A stretch of DNA of 64,000 nt from Linyphia triangularis (taxonomy: Eukaryota > Arthropoda > Arachnida > Araneae > Linyphiidae). The notes under the pieces were generated by a model. That model was not told the DNA's origin, searched no databases, and was given only the letters and a program-made list of their open reading frames with translations. The number at the start of each line of letters is the position of its first letter. Position 1 is the stretch's first letter. Where the stretch lies: NCBI GenBank assembly GCA_963978545.1, contig OZ021724.1:96765792-96829791 (forward strand), in the 5' to 3' direction. Below are positions 51,971-64,000 of the stretch, piece by piece. The translations under genes were made by a program, and so were the position numbers.

Positions 51971-53833
51971 AACAGCTTGATCTCGAAGGTTTTTATTGTT
52001 TTGATCTCTACTACAACTTCTGGATTGTTTGTAAGCGTTTTCAGCTCTGCAAACTGATAAAGTCATTTGAATATTTTCCCCCATAATGCTTTGAAATAGG
52101 TTGCCCATAATTACAAACAAATTTTAATTAGTTTTGGGGGAAGTTGCTGGTGTAGATCTCTATGGGGATTAAGACTTCTTCGACTTCAAGACTATATCCA
52201 AGCATGAGCTAGCTAGAGGTTGTAGTATAGATCAGTGGTTATATTGTTGAGATTTGCTTCGGTACTTTCGTTGCAAAATTGAAAATAGAACGACAGTTTA
52301 AACCTTAAGACGTTACTCCCAATTTCAATGATAAAACAATCAAAAGCGATTGTATAGTGCAAGTTAGAGTTTTAATTCAATGTAATTATGACAAATGCTA
52401 GTATTTCTTAATTTATTTTATTGTGACATAAGCTGTAATTGTTTGATCCAAATAACCATTTTAGATTGAGAGGTAGTATAAAATTTAAGAAAACCTTAGA
52501 AATTAATCACATGAACGTTTTACTGTGAAATTAGAACTTATTTCTTTCTAAGCTGCGTAAAATATTTTTGGAATGAAAAAAGAAACTGATTATTATCTGA
52601 TTAAAGGTTTCTTATTACTTAAATGCAAAATAAAACGTTAGGTTATCGGAAAAATATATATATATATTTCTTGTACAGAAACATAATTCGCCTTCTTCTT
52701 CGAAATTATGAAATTACTATACTTTATGGCTTTTAATTACATAGAGGTTCTTGCCAATCAAGAAAAATATTCAAATATTTTTTTTAAATTTTTTTTTTCC
52801 TAAGCTAATAGCATTATTCTATAAAAATTCATAAAAGGTGTAATAGAATTTAATATCCTTATTTCATTAATTCGGCAGTAAAAAAAAAACAAAAAAAAAA
52901 AACCCTGAATTTTGGAATCTGACCCGTGTCTAATATAATGCTACACACAAAAACGGATGATGCTAATGTTTTTAGCATACAAAGGAGCGTGAATTGAAGG
53001 GTAAGAGTAAAATCGAAGCTTATGCACTGAACCAAACAAAAAGTCTCATTTTAGAATCGATTCCTCTTTCGTCAGTGTAAAGATGGTTTTGAGACCCCCC
53101 CCCCCCCCTCCGCCCGAGAAAAGAGGAAAGACTTTCTGACCCCCACTTCCGAAAGTGACTCACTGTAGCTTCTGTAATGAGCGTGTTTTTAAATCGTAAA
53201 TCGCAATGACTTGGGTGGTGTAAAGTACACTTAACACGTGCCAAGAGCACCACCAAGAGCGAGACACATGGACGAGGAGTTTGGGGGTGGAAAGGGGATA
53301 TTGCTCGCACCCCTTCTACTTCTTGGAATCAAGAGGGGTGCAGTGGTGAGAGAAAACAGAAAAAAAAAGGGAAAAAACGTCCGAGTAGGAAGACTTTAAT
53401 GATGATTTAGCTCTGGTTCTCTTAAAATGTATGACTGTCACCCCTAAGTGGGTTTTTTTTCCCCCACCCCCACATTTCCGTAGCTGTGGTCAAACAAGGA
53501 ACATTGGAAGAAGACTCCTTCTCAAAAGGAATTGGAATGGGGATGGAGAGAAATAGTGGAAGGAAATTTCATATTTTTGATATTATTCTTATTATAGGTT
53601 ATAGAATTAAGTATCACATGAAACTACTAAAAAAAAAAAAAAAAAGAAGAAGAAAACTTAGAAAAAAAGGTACACTAAATTTTATTGCAATTTATGGAGG
53701 AATCAAAAGTGATCTGTGGCTAATGTATTTAAAATTTGAGGGATTTTGTCCAATTTTTTTTGGGGGGGAGGGGGGGGGGGGAGGGAAGAATCGAGGGCGC
53801 CATAATTTTTTTTTTACACAGGTGCAAAATTAA
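51971..53833. other. No gene recognised
   Basis: A+T-rich, with poly-C near 53094 and poly-G near 53761 just inside the right end of the 13.1-kb hAT. Open frames over these runs are low-complexity. Confidence 0.35.
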
Positions 53834-53987
53834 CCTTGAGCCGCCCCTGGGGCTGTTTACAAGAAACTGTCGAATAACGAATTTTGTAACTTCAAGGTCA
53901 GCTACAACGAGGCCTCATTGTATGGAGGCAAGAGATGCAGTCTTGGTATGGCTGAATGCAAAAATTCGAGAAAATGAAACTCCTATA

Positions 53988-54040
53988 CAGGGGCCCAGCC
54001 AGGATTTTTTTCGGAGTGAGAGGGGGGATATGCTCACCCA
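53988..54040 (+). mobile_element. Orphan hAT-like terminus
   Basis: It starts CAGGGGCCCAGCCAGGATTT followed by 'gagaggggggatatgct', the style of a hAT end. No partner end was found in the window. Confidence 0.3.
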
Positions 54041-55773
<1,733 letters not shown>

Positions 55774-57060
55774 CCGTGGTGCACCAAAAACTGAGCCGTT
55801 TTTCAGTTTATACGTCATAACTCTTTGCCAATGCATCTTAGAAACACACATTATATTCAAAAGTTGTAGAATATTAAATTATCTACAACATTTGTATACT
55901 AAGTTTTTTTAGACCAATTATGTAAATAGTTATGTCGCATCAAAGTCAAAATTTTTTCCTAAAAATGCTACTTTTTTAAGATTTGTGTCAAGTTTTTTGA
56001 TTATATCTTCATAATGGTACGTTTTAGAGAAAAAGTTTGGGAATAAAAGTTGTAGAGCAATAAATTTTCTACAAGTTTTCTACATAAACTTATTTTCTAG
56101 GACTTATAACAAAGGAGTTACTCTGCTTTGTGTATTTTCCGTGGTGCACCACAAAAAAATACGTTTTTCAGTTTATAGATCATAACTCTTTCGCAATGCA
56201 TTTTAAAAACAAACTTTAAGTTTAAAAGTTGTAGAATATTAAATTTTCTACAACTTTTGTGAACAGTTTGCTTTTGTAAAGCTATTATGTAAAGAGTTAC
56301 GTAGTATCAAAGTAAAAATTTTTCGTAAAAATGCTGCTTTTTAAAGTTTTTTGCCAAGTTGTTCAATTATATCTTCATAACAATAAGTCGTAGGGAAAAA
56401 TATATTAAACAAAAAATGTAGATCTATAAATTTGCTCCAAGTTTTATACAAAAATTTACTATCTAGGACTAATAACTAAAGATCTACTCTTCTTTGAAGG
56501 TTTACGAGATGATAATCTATAATATATTATGTATAGGTAGGTGTTTAAAATAGTTTCTTACTGCATAGTCTGACAATTTTAATAAAAAAATAAAACAATA
56601 TTTACATAATACTAATTATAATGTAAAATAAAAAGTGGAAATATATTAAATAATGTAAATATCTATATACAATAACGGTAATATCAATTTACCATTTTCG
56701 CCATGGTGCACCAAAAACCTTCTGAATTCTGAAATTTTGAATTTTTTTCAGTATACCGATCATATCCTTTTTCCACTGCATTTTATAGGGGAAAAAAATT
56801 ATATTTTAGGTTGTAGAGTATTAAATTTTCTACCACTAATATATGGGCAAAATTTGTTTTGTAGAACTATTGTATGAAAAACAAATTGTATGAAAAGCAT
56901 CAAAGCAAAAACTCTTTCGTAAAAATACAATTTTAAGATTCTTGTCGAGTTTTTAGATGGTATCCATAAAAGTATATCATAAAAATTTTAGAGCCCTAAA
57001 TTTGCTACGTTTTATATACAAAGTTATTTTATAGGACTAATAACAAAAGAGCTACTTGGT
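55774..57060 (+). repeat. Three diverged copies of a ~365-bp unit with 'gtggtgcacc' boundary
   Basis: 'ccgtggtgcacc' occurs at 55774 and 56139, and a variant 'ccatggtgcacc' at 56701. Each is followed by 'tttttcagtttat' (or 'cagtatacc') and 'atcataactcttt'-like sequence. Within units, 'gttgtagaatattaaatttt' followed by 'ctacaac' forms a hairpin and recurs in modified form about 180 bp later. The array lies just downstream, in the sense of transcription, of the CXC pseudogene at 57266. Confidence 0.7.
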
Positions 57061-57179
57061 AAGATCTAATATTAAAAACAGTTTCGTACTGAAAAGCCTG
57101 ACAAGTTTAATAAAAAATAAAACAATATAGGTATTAAAATAATAGTATTATAAATCAAAAAATATAAATATTATAAAAA

Positions 57180-57182
<3 letters not shown>

Positions 57183-57227
<45 letters not shown>
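57183..57227. repeat. (AT)n microsatellite
   Basis: Short pure AT run between the repeat array and the CXC pseudogene. Confidence 0.9.
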
Positions 57228-57230
<3 letters not shown>

Positions 57231-57265
57231 ATAGTAATATCAATAAAACTTACAATTTAGAAAAC

Positions 57266-57610
57266 TTATAAATTCTTAAATTTAGTTTGGTTTAGCCACG
57301 AAGGCTCGGCTAGTTCCTCCGCTACTTCTTGAATTAAGAGTTCTGTTGGGTCGTCTTCATCGTTGTCATCAATTATGATGTTCGCTGTATTGTCACAAGT
57401 TTGTCCATGACAGTTTTTACATATTATGGAGCACTTGAGACCGGCCTTTCTACAACCGCAGGCCTTAGTGCATCCTACGTTGCGCTGGCAGAAAATGTAG
57501 GTCAGAATTGATTGAGGAGCTGAATCCCTAGTGGTTGTAATAGGAAGAAGTCCTTTACTGTCCATCTTCTACCCACAGACCAGAGGATTTTTCAATAGGG
57601 TATTTGACAC
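57266..57610 (-). pseudogene. C-terminal CXC (tesmin/TSO1-like) domain fragment of a multicopy gene family
   Basis: The 99-codon minus frame has a cysteine-rich block, FCQRNVGCTKACGCRKAGLK then CSIICKNCHGQTCDN, matching the CXC domain at the C-terminus of a large repeated protein family of arthropods and other invertebrates. The family's preceding segment can be read upstream as NPLVCG, a TAG stop, then KMDSKGLLPI. The stop probably replaces a tryptophan. The main body of the protein is missing. The function of the family is not known to me; a mobile-element origin is plausible. Confidence 0.65.
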
Positions 57611-59487
57611 AATCAACAAATAATTACCAAATGCGGCATATTTATAGTATTTAATGAAATAATAATAATGCAAGTAGTTTTAACTCGAAATAATTGCTCA
57701 AATTTTTATAAATCAAATTTTAAAAATTGCTTTTCTGAGCTCCTCGTCACGTGATCAGAAACGCTCGGATAAGCTCCTCCCAGAATGTGACGTCAATGTT
57801 GACCATAAGACCATGGCCATAGGAGCCCATGTTAAATTCAACAACTTTGGGGGCATCTAATTTAATAACCGATTCTTCAATCATTATGAAACTTTCGCAG
57901 TCTAATATTTGGATACTTTTGAATACGTTAACACGAGATTTTCGTTATTTTTTAAAAATTAAAATAATTATGATTTTCTCAAAATATGTTTAAGAAAAAT
58001 TATAAAATTTTAGACTAATTATTTAAGAAAAAAAAAGTATGCTACTTATCAATAATTCCTCGTGTTAAAGTACTTAAATACATTAAATAAGCATGTCAAA
58101 AAAAATTCAAGCATTTATGTCATATAGATTTTAAGCTATGTGCCCCCAAACATGAAAAAATGGCATTTTGAGAAATTCGGGTTTGAAGTTAAGAAACATG
58201 CATTAAATACCTATATTTTGTTTACTTCAAAAAATTATAAATAAGATATAATTACAAATGTGGCATCATTTTAAATACATAAATTTATATTTTAATAAAC
58301 AGTAATAAACTCGAAATCAATAATCTGAAAAATTTTCAAAAATTTCAATCAATTCAATTTCCCTTAAAGCTTGGTTCATCTCTTTTCCTACTATATAAAT
58401 TATGACTATTGAAGGTAACTTTTAGGAAATATTTATTTAAAGAAGTGTTATTGGAATATTGGAAGACGGTTTTGTAAAGGTATACATTTCGAATTTACCC
58501 AAAATAGATGTTTTGTTGGTGGGGTTCTTTTTCAAGTCAAGCTCAGAATTTTATTCTGCAGAGTTTAGAAATGTTAAAACATTTGTGTAAGTATCAACAA
58601 TTCTCACAGTTCTTATAATTAGAAAAACTACAACACCTTTTACAGTTATAATAATCATAAAAACATTAGGATAAAAAAAAAAAAAAAAAAGCAATTAATA
58701 TAATTCGCTGAGTACTGTTAAAATGGAGTGAAAAGGAACAATTTTCAAATTTCAAAGTAAAAATATAGTGTAATAATATCGTTAACGAACATATTTTTGA
58801 TTTAGGAACGTGGGTCTTACCTTCTTCTATAATGTTCAAGCCCAAAAATGTTGGAAAAAACGTGACTTACATTGATTTTGATTTTTTTCATGTTGTTCCG
58901 ATTCACTCCGCAGAAAGGAATAAAACGGAACACTCGTTATAATTTATAGTTGATATTATTTAAAAAAGACAAAAAGGTGAAAAAGACAAGTAATAATGCA
59001 TTGAGGTGAATAGAAACACAAGATTATCGTAAACAAAATCCTTTAACCCTTTATCTACTGACGGTACTTATAAGTCCAGTCATTGTACTACATTTCTCAT
59101 GGTACTGTACTGATTTAAATGCTTTGAAACCCATAGGGACTTTGAAGTCCACTTTTATGAAGTTTGTTCTTCACCTATTGAATGACAGCACAAGATTGCT
59201 TCTTTTTGGAAACATTAAATATTCAAAAGAGTTAGTAAAAATTATAAAAAACTTAGTAAATAAAGGGTTAACTGCTGTGATTGGGTGGTTTGATCTTTTT
59301 TGGCGCAAGGGCAACACGTGGTTCATACTGCTCCAAAAAATTTGGTGAAGATCAATTTAAAATTTCAGGAACAAAGAATTGGAAAAATTAATTTAAAGTC
59401 AAAGATTAAATATTTTAGGGGGTTGGAAAGTAGTTAGAAAATGCCGATCCGGGGCCAGGGCGGTATGCGGTATGGGATGAGGGATGA
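57611..59487. other. No gene recognised
   Basis: A+T-rich. A patch at about 57745-57830 has 'gtcacgtgatcag' and one TGACGTCA (57788-57795), and lies upstream of the CXC pseudogene in its direction of reading. A 19-bp poly-A lies near 58674-58691. Confidence 0.35.
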
Positions 59488-59577
59488 TGACGTCACCGGA
59501 AGGGGCTTGACCGGATATGACGTCACAGGAAGTAACATCGCCGGATATGACATCACCGGAAGTCACGTGACCGGAAG
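59488..59577 (+). repeat. 30-bp minisatellite of CRE + ETS-like modules, three copies
   Basis: Three 30-bp units start at 59488, 59518 and 59548. Each joins TGACGTCA (or TGACATCA in the third) to a CCGGAAGT-like core: 'tgacgtcaccggaagg', 'tgacgtcacaggaagt', 'tgacatcaccggaagt'. The third runs into CACGTGACCGGAAGTGG. TGACGTCA is the full CREB/ATF site and CCGGAAGT the ETS core. Binding is inference only. Confidence 0.8.
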
Positions 59578-59642
59578 TGGAGTGGAGTTGTTCCCCTTCT
59601 CCTGCTGTTTTATGTTCGGTTTCGTTATAAGCTGTTTGTGTA

Positions 59643-60350
59643 TGACGTCACAGTGGGAATGACGTCATAATGTGTTTTATATCAAAGTTTTGAGCGGTGG
59701 CAACACTTTTTTAGTTTCGGTTTATCTAGCAGACGGGGTTGAGTTGTTCTAGGACTGCTTCTTAGTGAATACGTTAGAGTGATAGGTTTTTATTGCGTGA
59801 CGTCACAGCGGGTATGACGTCATAATTTGTTTTATATCAAAGTTTTTGAGCGGTGGCAACACTTTTTAGTTTTTGTTTCCAGTTAAATGGGGTTGAGTTG
59901 TTCTAAGACTGCTTCTTAGTGAATAAGTTAGAGTGATAGGTTTTTATTGCATGACGTCACAGTGGATATGACGTCATAATTTGTTTTATATCAAAGTTTT
60001 GAGCGTTGGCAACACTTTTTAGTTTTTGTTTCCAGTTAACTGGAGTTGAGTTGTTCTAGGGCTGCTTCTAAGTGAATAAGTTAGAGTTATAGGTATTTTT
60101 GACTAGTGACGTCACAGTGGGTATGACGTCATTCATGATTTTACAAAATTTACCTTTAAGACGATGGCAGCAATAGGAATATGCTAAGTTTTAGGTGGGA
60201 TGGAGTTGAGTTGTTCTAGGGCTACTTTTAAGTGAATAACTTAGAGTGATAGGCTGTTTTACCAGTGACGTCACAGTGTTAATGTAGTGGGGATGATGTC
60301 ACGATTTGCTTTATATCAAAGTTTAAGGAATGGCAACATCTTGTATCCTG
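59643..60350 (+). repeat. ~155-bp tandem array with paired TGACGTCA palindromes
   Basis: Units start at 59643, 59798, 59952, 60107 and 60266. In the first four, two perfect TGACGTCA sites stand exactly 17 bp apart (59643/59660, 59798/59815, 59952/59969, 60107/60124). The fifth keeps one perfect site and a degenerate TGATGTCA. Shared blocks include 'ttttatatcaaagttttgag', 'ggtggcaacacttttt' and 'gttgagttgttctaggac'. No coding frame. With the 30-bp repeats this gives eleven perfect CRE palindromes in under 800 bp. Confidence 0.9.
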
Positions 60351-60879
60351 ATATAGCTAAGTCTCCTTTGATACAATGACAAATATAAAATCTATTATTA
60401 AAAAGCACACAGTTTATTTTTCCCGTTAAATTTTGTCCTTATCTTCACTCTTATAAAAATTTAAGCAACTAGGGGAATGCAAGCAACTTCTTATGCACCT
60501 TCCTGGTGTCACCCAAAGAGGAACTTACACAAGTGAGGAAAATTAATATTTTTTGTATTTTCTAGTGTTATCTCACGAATATATTTGAGCAGTGCAATTA
60601 TTTTTTATCTTTATGCTTTCATTAATCAAAAATCTTATGCATGTGTCGGATTATTGATGGAATGCCCATGTGGGGGTTACCGCGCCTCTTTCGAGTGTTT
60701 TGCAAATACTTGAAATTGCCTGCTCAGCTCTGAAGTTGTGGATCGAAAACGAAGGCATAGTTGTCACGAAAAAATCGTTTTCTTACTTGACTTTTCCATT
60801 AGTGTCACGTATAGAAGAAAAATGTAAAAAAATACAAATTAAAAAAATTTTTAGGAGAGGGAACGCCGTTCCTCCTTCA

Positions 60880-60941
60880 AAAAAGGTAAAGGATCGCCGT
60901 TCCCACGCGTTGCCACTCCACTACACCCCTGCTTCTACACC
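60880..60941 (-). mobile_element. hAT-like terminus inserted in the YqaJ pseudogene
   Basis: On the minus strand, the YqaJ-like reading ends at GVE and the sequence continues CAGGGGTGTAGTGGAGTGGC, then 'acggcgatcc' and 'ggaacggcgttccc'. This looks like a hAT end cutting the gene. The expected duplication would be CTTCTACA (60942-60949). The other end was not found. Confidence 0.4.
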
Positions 60942-61427
60942 TTTTTCCTTTTCGTACTGTTTTACGGCAAAAGGTTCATTTGCAATTCCATGGCCTTTGT
61001 TGATAAACTGTTCCTGTAAATTATTCTTTTCACCAAGTTGGCACAAAGAGTAGTAGGCTTTCTCCCCACAACACCTTTGAAGAGCGAGGAAGATATCCTA
61101 ACGTTCATATCGCCATCGTTTGCATGAAGCTTGACCACGAGTAACTTCTTCCAATTCCTCCCTTAACTTTACAGCGATGGAGGACATGTGCGCAAGTGTT
61201 TTGAGATGTTGACTGTTTACATCTAAATCAGGCACATCAGGCTGATCACCATATTGGTCGTCACCACCTCTACCTACATGCTCACGTTTCCTTCTAACTG
61301 GAATAAATAATTTTCTTCTGTTGAGTCTTCTAATGTGACATTTCATTCCCCTGGCAATAAATTTATTGTGTGGTGTTCCAGGACTGCGTCCTGTCAATGC
61401 TTTTAGAGCATTATGCTGCCATTTTTA
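60942..61427 (-). pseudogene. YqaJ-type nuclease domain remnant, C-terminal part of the Mutator-like gene
   Basis: The minus frame continues from the transposase across a TAA stop at 61425-61427: KWQHNALKALTGRSPGTPH, a basic linker (KCHIRRLNRRK), then LREELEEVTRGQASCKRW. After a frameshift comes RISSSLFKGVVGRKPTTLC, then ANLVKRIIYR. After a second shift, GIANEPFAVKQYEKEKGVE. R(I/L)(T/S)(A/S)S followed by an E.....Y.E block is how I recognise the YqaJ viral-recombinase family of PD-(D/E)XK nucleases. The domain is cut short at 60941 by another insertion, so the nuclease cannot be functional. Confidence 0.7.
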
Positions 61428-63081
61428 AGCTGGATTCTGATATGCCACTGCTGCAATATTTGCTCGACGTTTGATTGAACTTCCTTTGGAAAAGTCAATT
61501 CTTTTTCCACCTATTGTCTTGCAGAACTGGCTCATGTAGTGCTCTGCTGGATTGTTGGTACGATTATAAAAAAGTGTATTGCAGCATGACACAAGTATCC
61601 GGCGGATCTCATCCATTATTGCAGAATACATTCCTGTGTCTGTCATAATTTGATACACAGATGGGTCTGGATCAGATTCCCTCCGAGTACAGAAATTTGA
61701 ACACGATTCATGTTTTCCAAAAACATGTGCAGGTCCATTAAGGATCTCAGCAACCAGCTTTGAAACTTTATCTCGATCTGGTTCATGAAGATTAGACACA
61801 GCATTTCGCTTAATAGCTTTTCTAGCACCCATTATAAGTCTTGAAATACGCTGCAGAAGTATTTTTCGAGCCTTGATACCTTTGATTCCATTGAATTTTG
61901 AAGTATTTTTTTGCAATCTCTCTAGAGCCCTATAATACCTTCTCACAACATGGTTAGCACACTCCACTTTTATCACCCTGCCTCCAAAACTAACACTTTG
62001 CTGCACTTTCGTCATCATGTTAGTGTCGCCATCTCCAATCAGCCTCGTGCAGCGAATGCAGTGAACCTCTTTCAAATACTTTAGACCTTCTACGATAATA
62101 TCACTCTCCATGGCAGTTGATGGGCCTGTTCAATTTTTCGAGCATATGTGGTCTTTTGGAGGAATTTTTCCATTTTGAATAGCTTGGCAGACGAAGCAGA
62201 CTTTGTTCCTGACACTTATATACAGGATTTTCTGAGTTACAGCACCTATTATTACTGCAACACCACTTGATGCATTGTAACCATGACCATAAGTCCGCTT
62301 ATACCAGCCTCCATCTACAATTGCACATATGTTGTAGTAACCATCCTTATCAACATCACATCTATATTTTGCTAATATCTTCTCCTCATCTATTGCAGCA
62401 TCCATAGTCTCTTTCGAATATGCTTCAATAACATCACCTGCAGGTTTTTCAGAAGAAGCATAAGTATGTTGAGACATATAAGCCCATGTTCATTATACTA
62501 AACTTCTGTTCCTCTTGAGAGAAACCATTTCCAATGGACATGGCCCCCAAGACTGCGAGTTGATTTAAGCAGCCTTGTCTCCTATCGGTCATCAAAGTTT
62601 CTTTGTGGCCACATAAATTCTTGTTACACACAAAAGTGTAGGTATGCACAATACCCCGAGTTAAGACATATCTGTAAATTAACTTTCCATTAAAATGACA
62701 TGTGTGATTGTGTTCTTCCAGCCTTCGGGCTTGAGTTATCACATATTCAATGTCGCAAATTACTCTGCCCGAAGGAAAGGGTGGTGGTTGTATGGAATTC
62801 TCAGATTCAATTACCAATTCTGGCAGAGAAGGACTATCTACAGTTTCATGGCAGCAAACAGCAGATGGTTCGTCTGAATGAGAAGTTAATAAACTATGAC
62901 ATAATTCATTTTCAGTTACTGAAGAGTCTTGATACGCATTAGGAGTTGATGAAACTACATCATATATGACTTTATCAGCAAGAAAGGATATCGACGCTAT
63001 TTCAGTTGACGAACATGGTGTTTCAACAACTTTTTCAGTAGAAAAGGATGCTGATGGCATGAAACTTTCATGTCTAAACAT
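61428..63081 (-). pseudogene. Mutator-like transposase (invertebrate PF20700-type), broken
   Basis: Segments in order on the minus strand: an N-terminal region with low similarity to anything (62700-63081), then GRVICDIEYVI, a Cys pair (CNKNLCGHKE) and LAVLGAMSIGNGFSQEEQK. After a frameshift near 62478 come VDKDGYYNICAIVDGGWYKR, GYNASSGVAVIIGAVTQKIL, NKVCFVCQAIQNG and PPKDHIC. After a TGA at about 62127 (where relatives have Trp) come MESDIIVEGL, RLIGDGDTNMMTKVQQS, KVECANHVVRRY, HVFGKHESCSNFC, and finally NNPAEHYMSQFCKTIGGKRI. The D-G-W and I-G-D-G-D blocks are the likely catalytic aspartates. The lesions are few: one frameshift and one stop before the C-terminal part. Confidence 0.85.
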
Positions 63082-63374
63082 TTCAGTACTTGATTCGTGG
63101 TGCTCGCTTCCAGTAATAACACTAAAAGAGAAAGATCGAAGATAAATTAGAAAAATTATTTACGAGCTCTTTGCACAATGAAACAACCCATTCGCAAAGA
63201 TCCCCATTCAAGTCCTGATTTCTGCGCAAGTCAACAAAGCCCAGGCTTGGGGCTCTCAAATTTTAGGGGCCCAAAACTTTTGACAGTTGTAGTTAAATTG
63301 AACCCTGTGTCCTCTTTTAATATTTCCAATTACGTTTTAAACTTAAATAAACTTATAACCTTAAAGCGTAAGCT

Positions 63375-63816
63375 AGCTTTCAATGGGCGAAGAACGGGAT
63401 TTGATCCGAGGACCCTGATGTCTCGGGATAGATACATTACCTCTGTGCAAAAGAGTACTCCAGTGCACAGAAGTTTGATCTGTTATTTGATGTCGCCACA
63501 TATAGCCCCCTCCCAGTGACGAAGGAGCGATGCTGTTGATCGATGTCTGATCGGAGTTGGAGGTTTTTGAGATGCTTGTTGCATCGTTGTGTGAGTGTTG
63601 GCTGGTTGCGATGAAATGTCTCCTTTTTGAGAAGCACCGATAGATGGCAGCATGAATCATTTTTAGTCCAGTCACCAATAAAGCGTGTACAGCTTTCAAT
63701 GGGCGAAGAGCGGGATTTGATCCGAGGACCCTGATTTCTCGGGATAGATACATTACCTCTGTGCAAAAGAGTACTCCAGTGCACAGAAGTTTGATCTGTT
63801 ATTTGATGTCGCCACA
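63375..63816 (-). mobile_element. Tandem pair of tRNA-like SINE heads, 316-bp period
   Basis: A 126-bp segment at 63375-63500 recurs at 63691-63816 with two visible differences. Between them is a ~190-bp body. On the minus strand each copy has a B-box-like GGATCAAATCC and, about 45 bp upstream, an A-box-like TGCACAGAGG, as in tRNA-derived SINEs. The order (head, body, head) suggests a tandem insertion or an unequal crossover. The overlapping reading frames across it are artefacts of the duplication. Confidence 0.6.
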
Positions 63817-64000
63817 GCCTTATACTACTTACATCGACACAAAAATTTAAAAATTATGTTTTCCAAACACTGACTGGCCCTGTGGCATATTAGCTACAAC
63901 TCGTAATGGCACTGAATTATTCTCTAAAGCATGAGATGTATATAAATTGTGGTATTTTATGCAGTTAATTACTTTTCAATTCATTAAAATTGAAATACTT

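Larger units (their letters stand above)
40756..53849. mobile_element. 13.1-kb hAT-like element with perfect 8-bp duplication and nested insertions
   Basis: The left end CAGGGGCGGCTTAAGG is matched by the inverted right end CAGGGGCGGCTCAAGG (15 of 16). The octamer GGGCTGTT flanks both sides exactly (40748-40755, 53850-53857). Inside lie two tRNA-SINE copies, a hAT-N1 copy containing a Jockey LINE, an RB repeat and about 7 kb not assigned to any element. No hAT transposase can be read. Subtracting the recognised insertions still leaves a long non-coding element. Confidence 0.75.

Noticed and set aside
63373..63784. Overlapping 113-126-codon frames
   Set aside because: Similar frames appear on both strands because the underlying DNA is a 316-bp duplication. 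No protein family is visible.

Overview
The window looks like nuclear DNA of an animal, most likely an arthropod (possibly a chelicerate; low confidence). It is strongly A+T-rich. It has GT-AG spliced exons, (AT)n microsatellites and long poly-A and poly-G runs. Its mobile-element families are typical of invertebrates: Jockey-clade LINE, pogo/Tigger, several hAT types, a Mutator-like transposase joined to a YqaJ-type nuclease, and tRNA-derived SINEs. I see no bacterial operons, CRISPR arrays or rRNA. Nearly all of it is nested, decaying transposon sequence.

Host gene (about 1.2-5.0 kb, minus strand): a small three-exon gene can be read. It has a non-coding first exon at 4882-4980, a start exon at 2411-2558 with the ATG at 2531-2533, and a terminal exon at 1241-1396. 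Donors and acceptors are good and the codon phase is compatible. It predicts a 92-residue protein that I do not recognise.

5-19.5 kb: dispersed and tandem repeats. These include two clusters of CGCCAA motifs, four copies or parts of a ~720-bp repeat (called RB here; further copies near 35 and 51 kb), a ZMYM1-like hAT C-terminus followed by a ~150-bp tandem array, a short hAT-like element with a 5-bp duplication, and two opposed copies of an unknown coding-like segment.

19.5-31 kb: a cluster of hAT elements. A SCAND3/ZBED-like hAT transposase pseudogene is cut by a 2.3-kb non-autonomous hAT. An 828-bp hAT MITE and a 6.05-kb hAT-like element with a perfect 8-bp target duplication follow. The 6-kb element carries internal ~142-bp repeats that share a TCGGGG motif with its ends.

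32.4-34.8 kb: a complete Tigger element with matching TIRs, TA flanks and an uninterrupted 451-codon DDD transposase, inserted in an (AT)n tract.

36.8-54 kb: a (TA)n-flanked element built of minisatellites, a 278-bp foldback MITE with TAA duplications, a hAT MITE with a perfect 8-bp duplication, and a 13.1-kb hAT-like element (40756-53849) with a perfect 8-bp duplication. Inside the last lie two SINE copies with their own duplications, another hAT copy, a Jockey LINE inside that copy, and an RB repeat.

54-64 kb: repeats next to a CXC-domain pseudogene, a tandem array carrying eleven perfect TGACGTCA (CRE) palindromes, a broken Mutator-like transposase/YqaJ gene, and a 316-bp tandem duplication with tRNA-like promoter boxes. 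The nesting gives a relative order of insertions. Only the Tigger transposase is still an intact gene by eye. No search was run, so family names rest on motif recognition.
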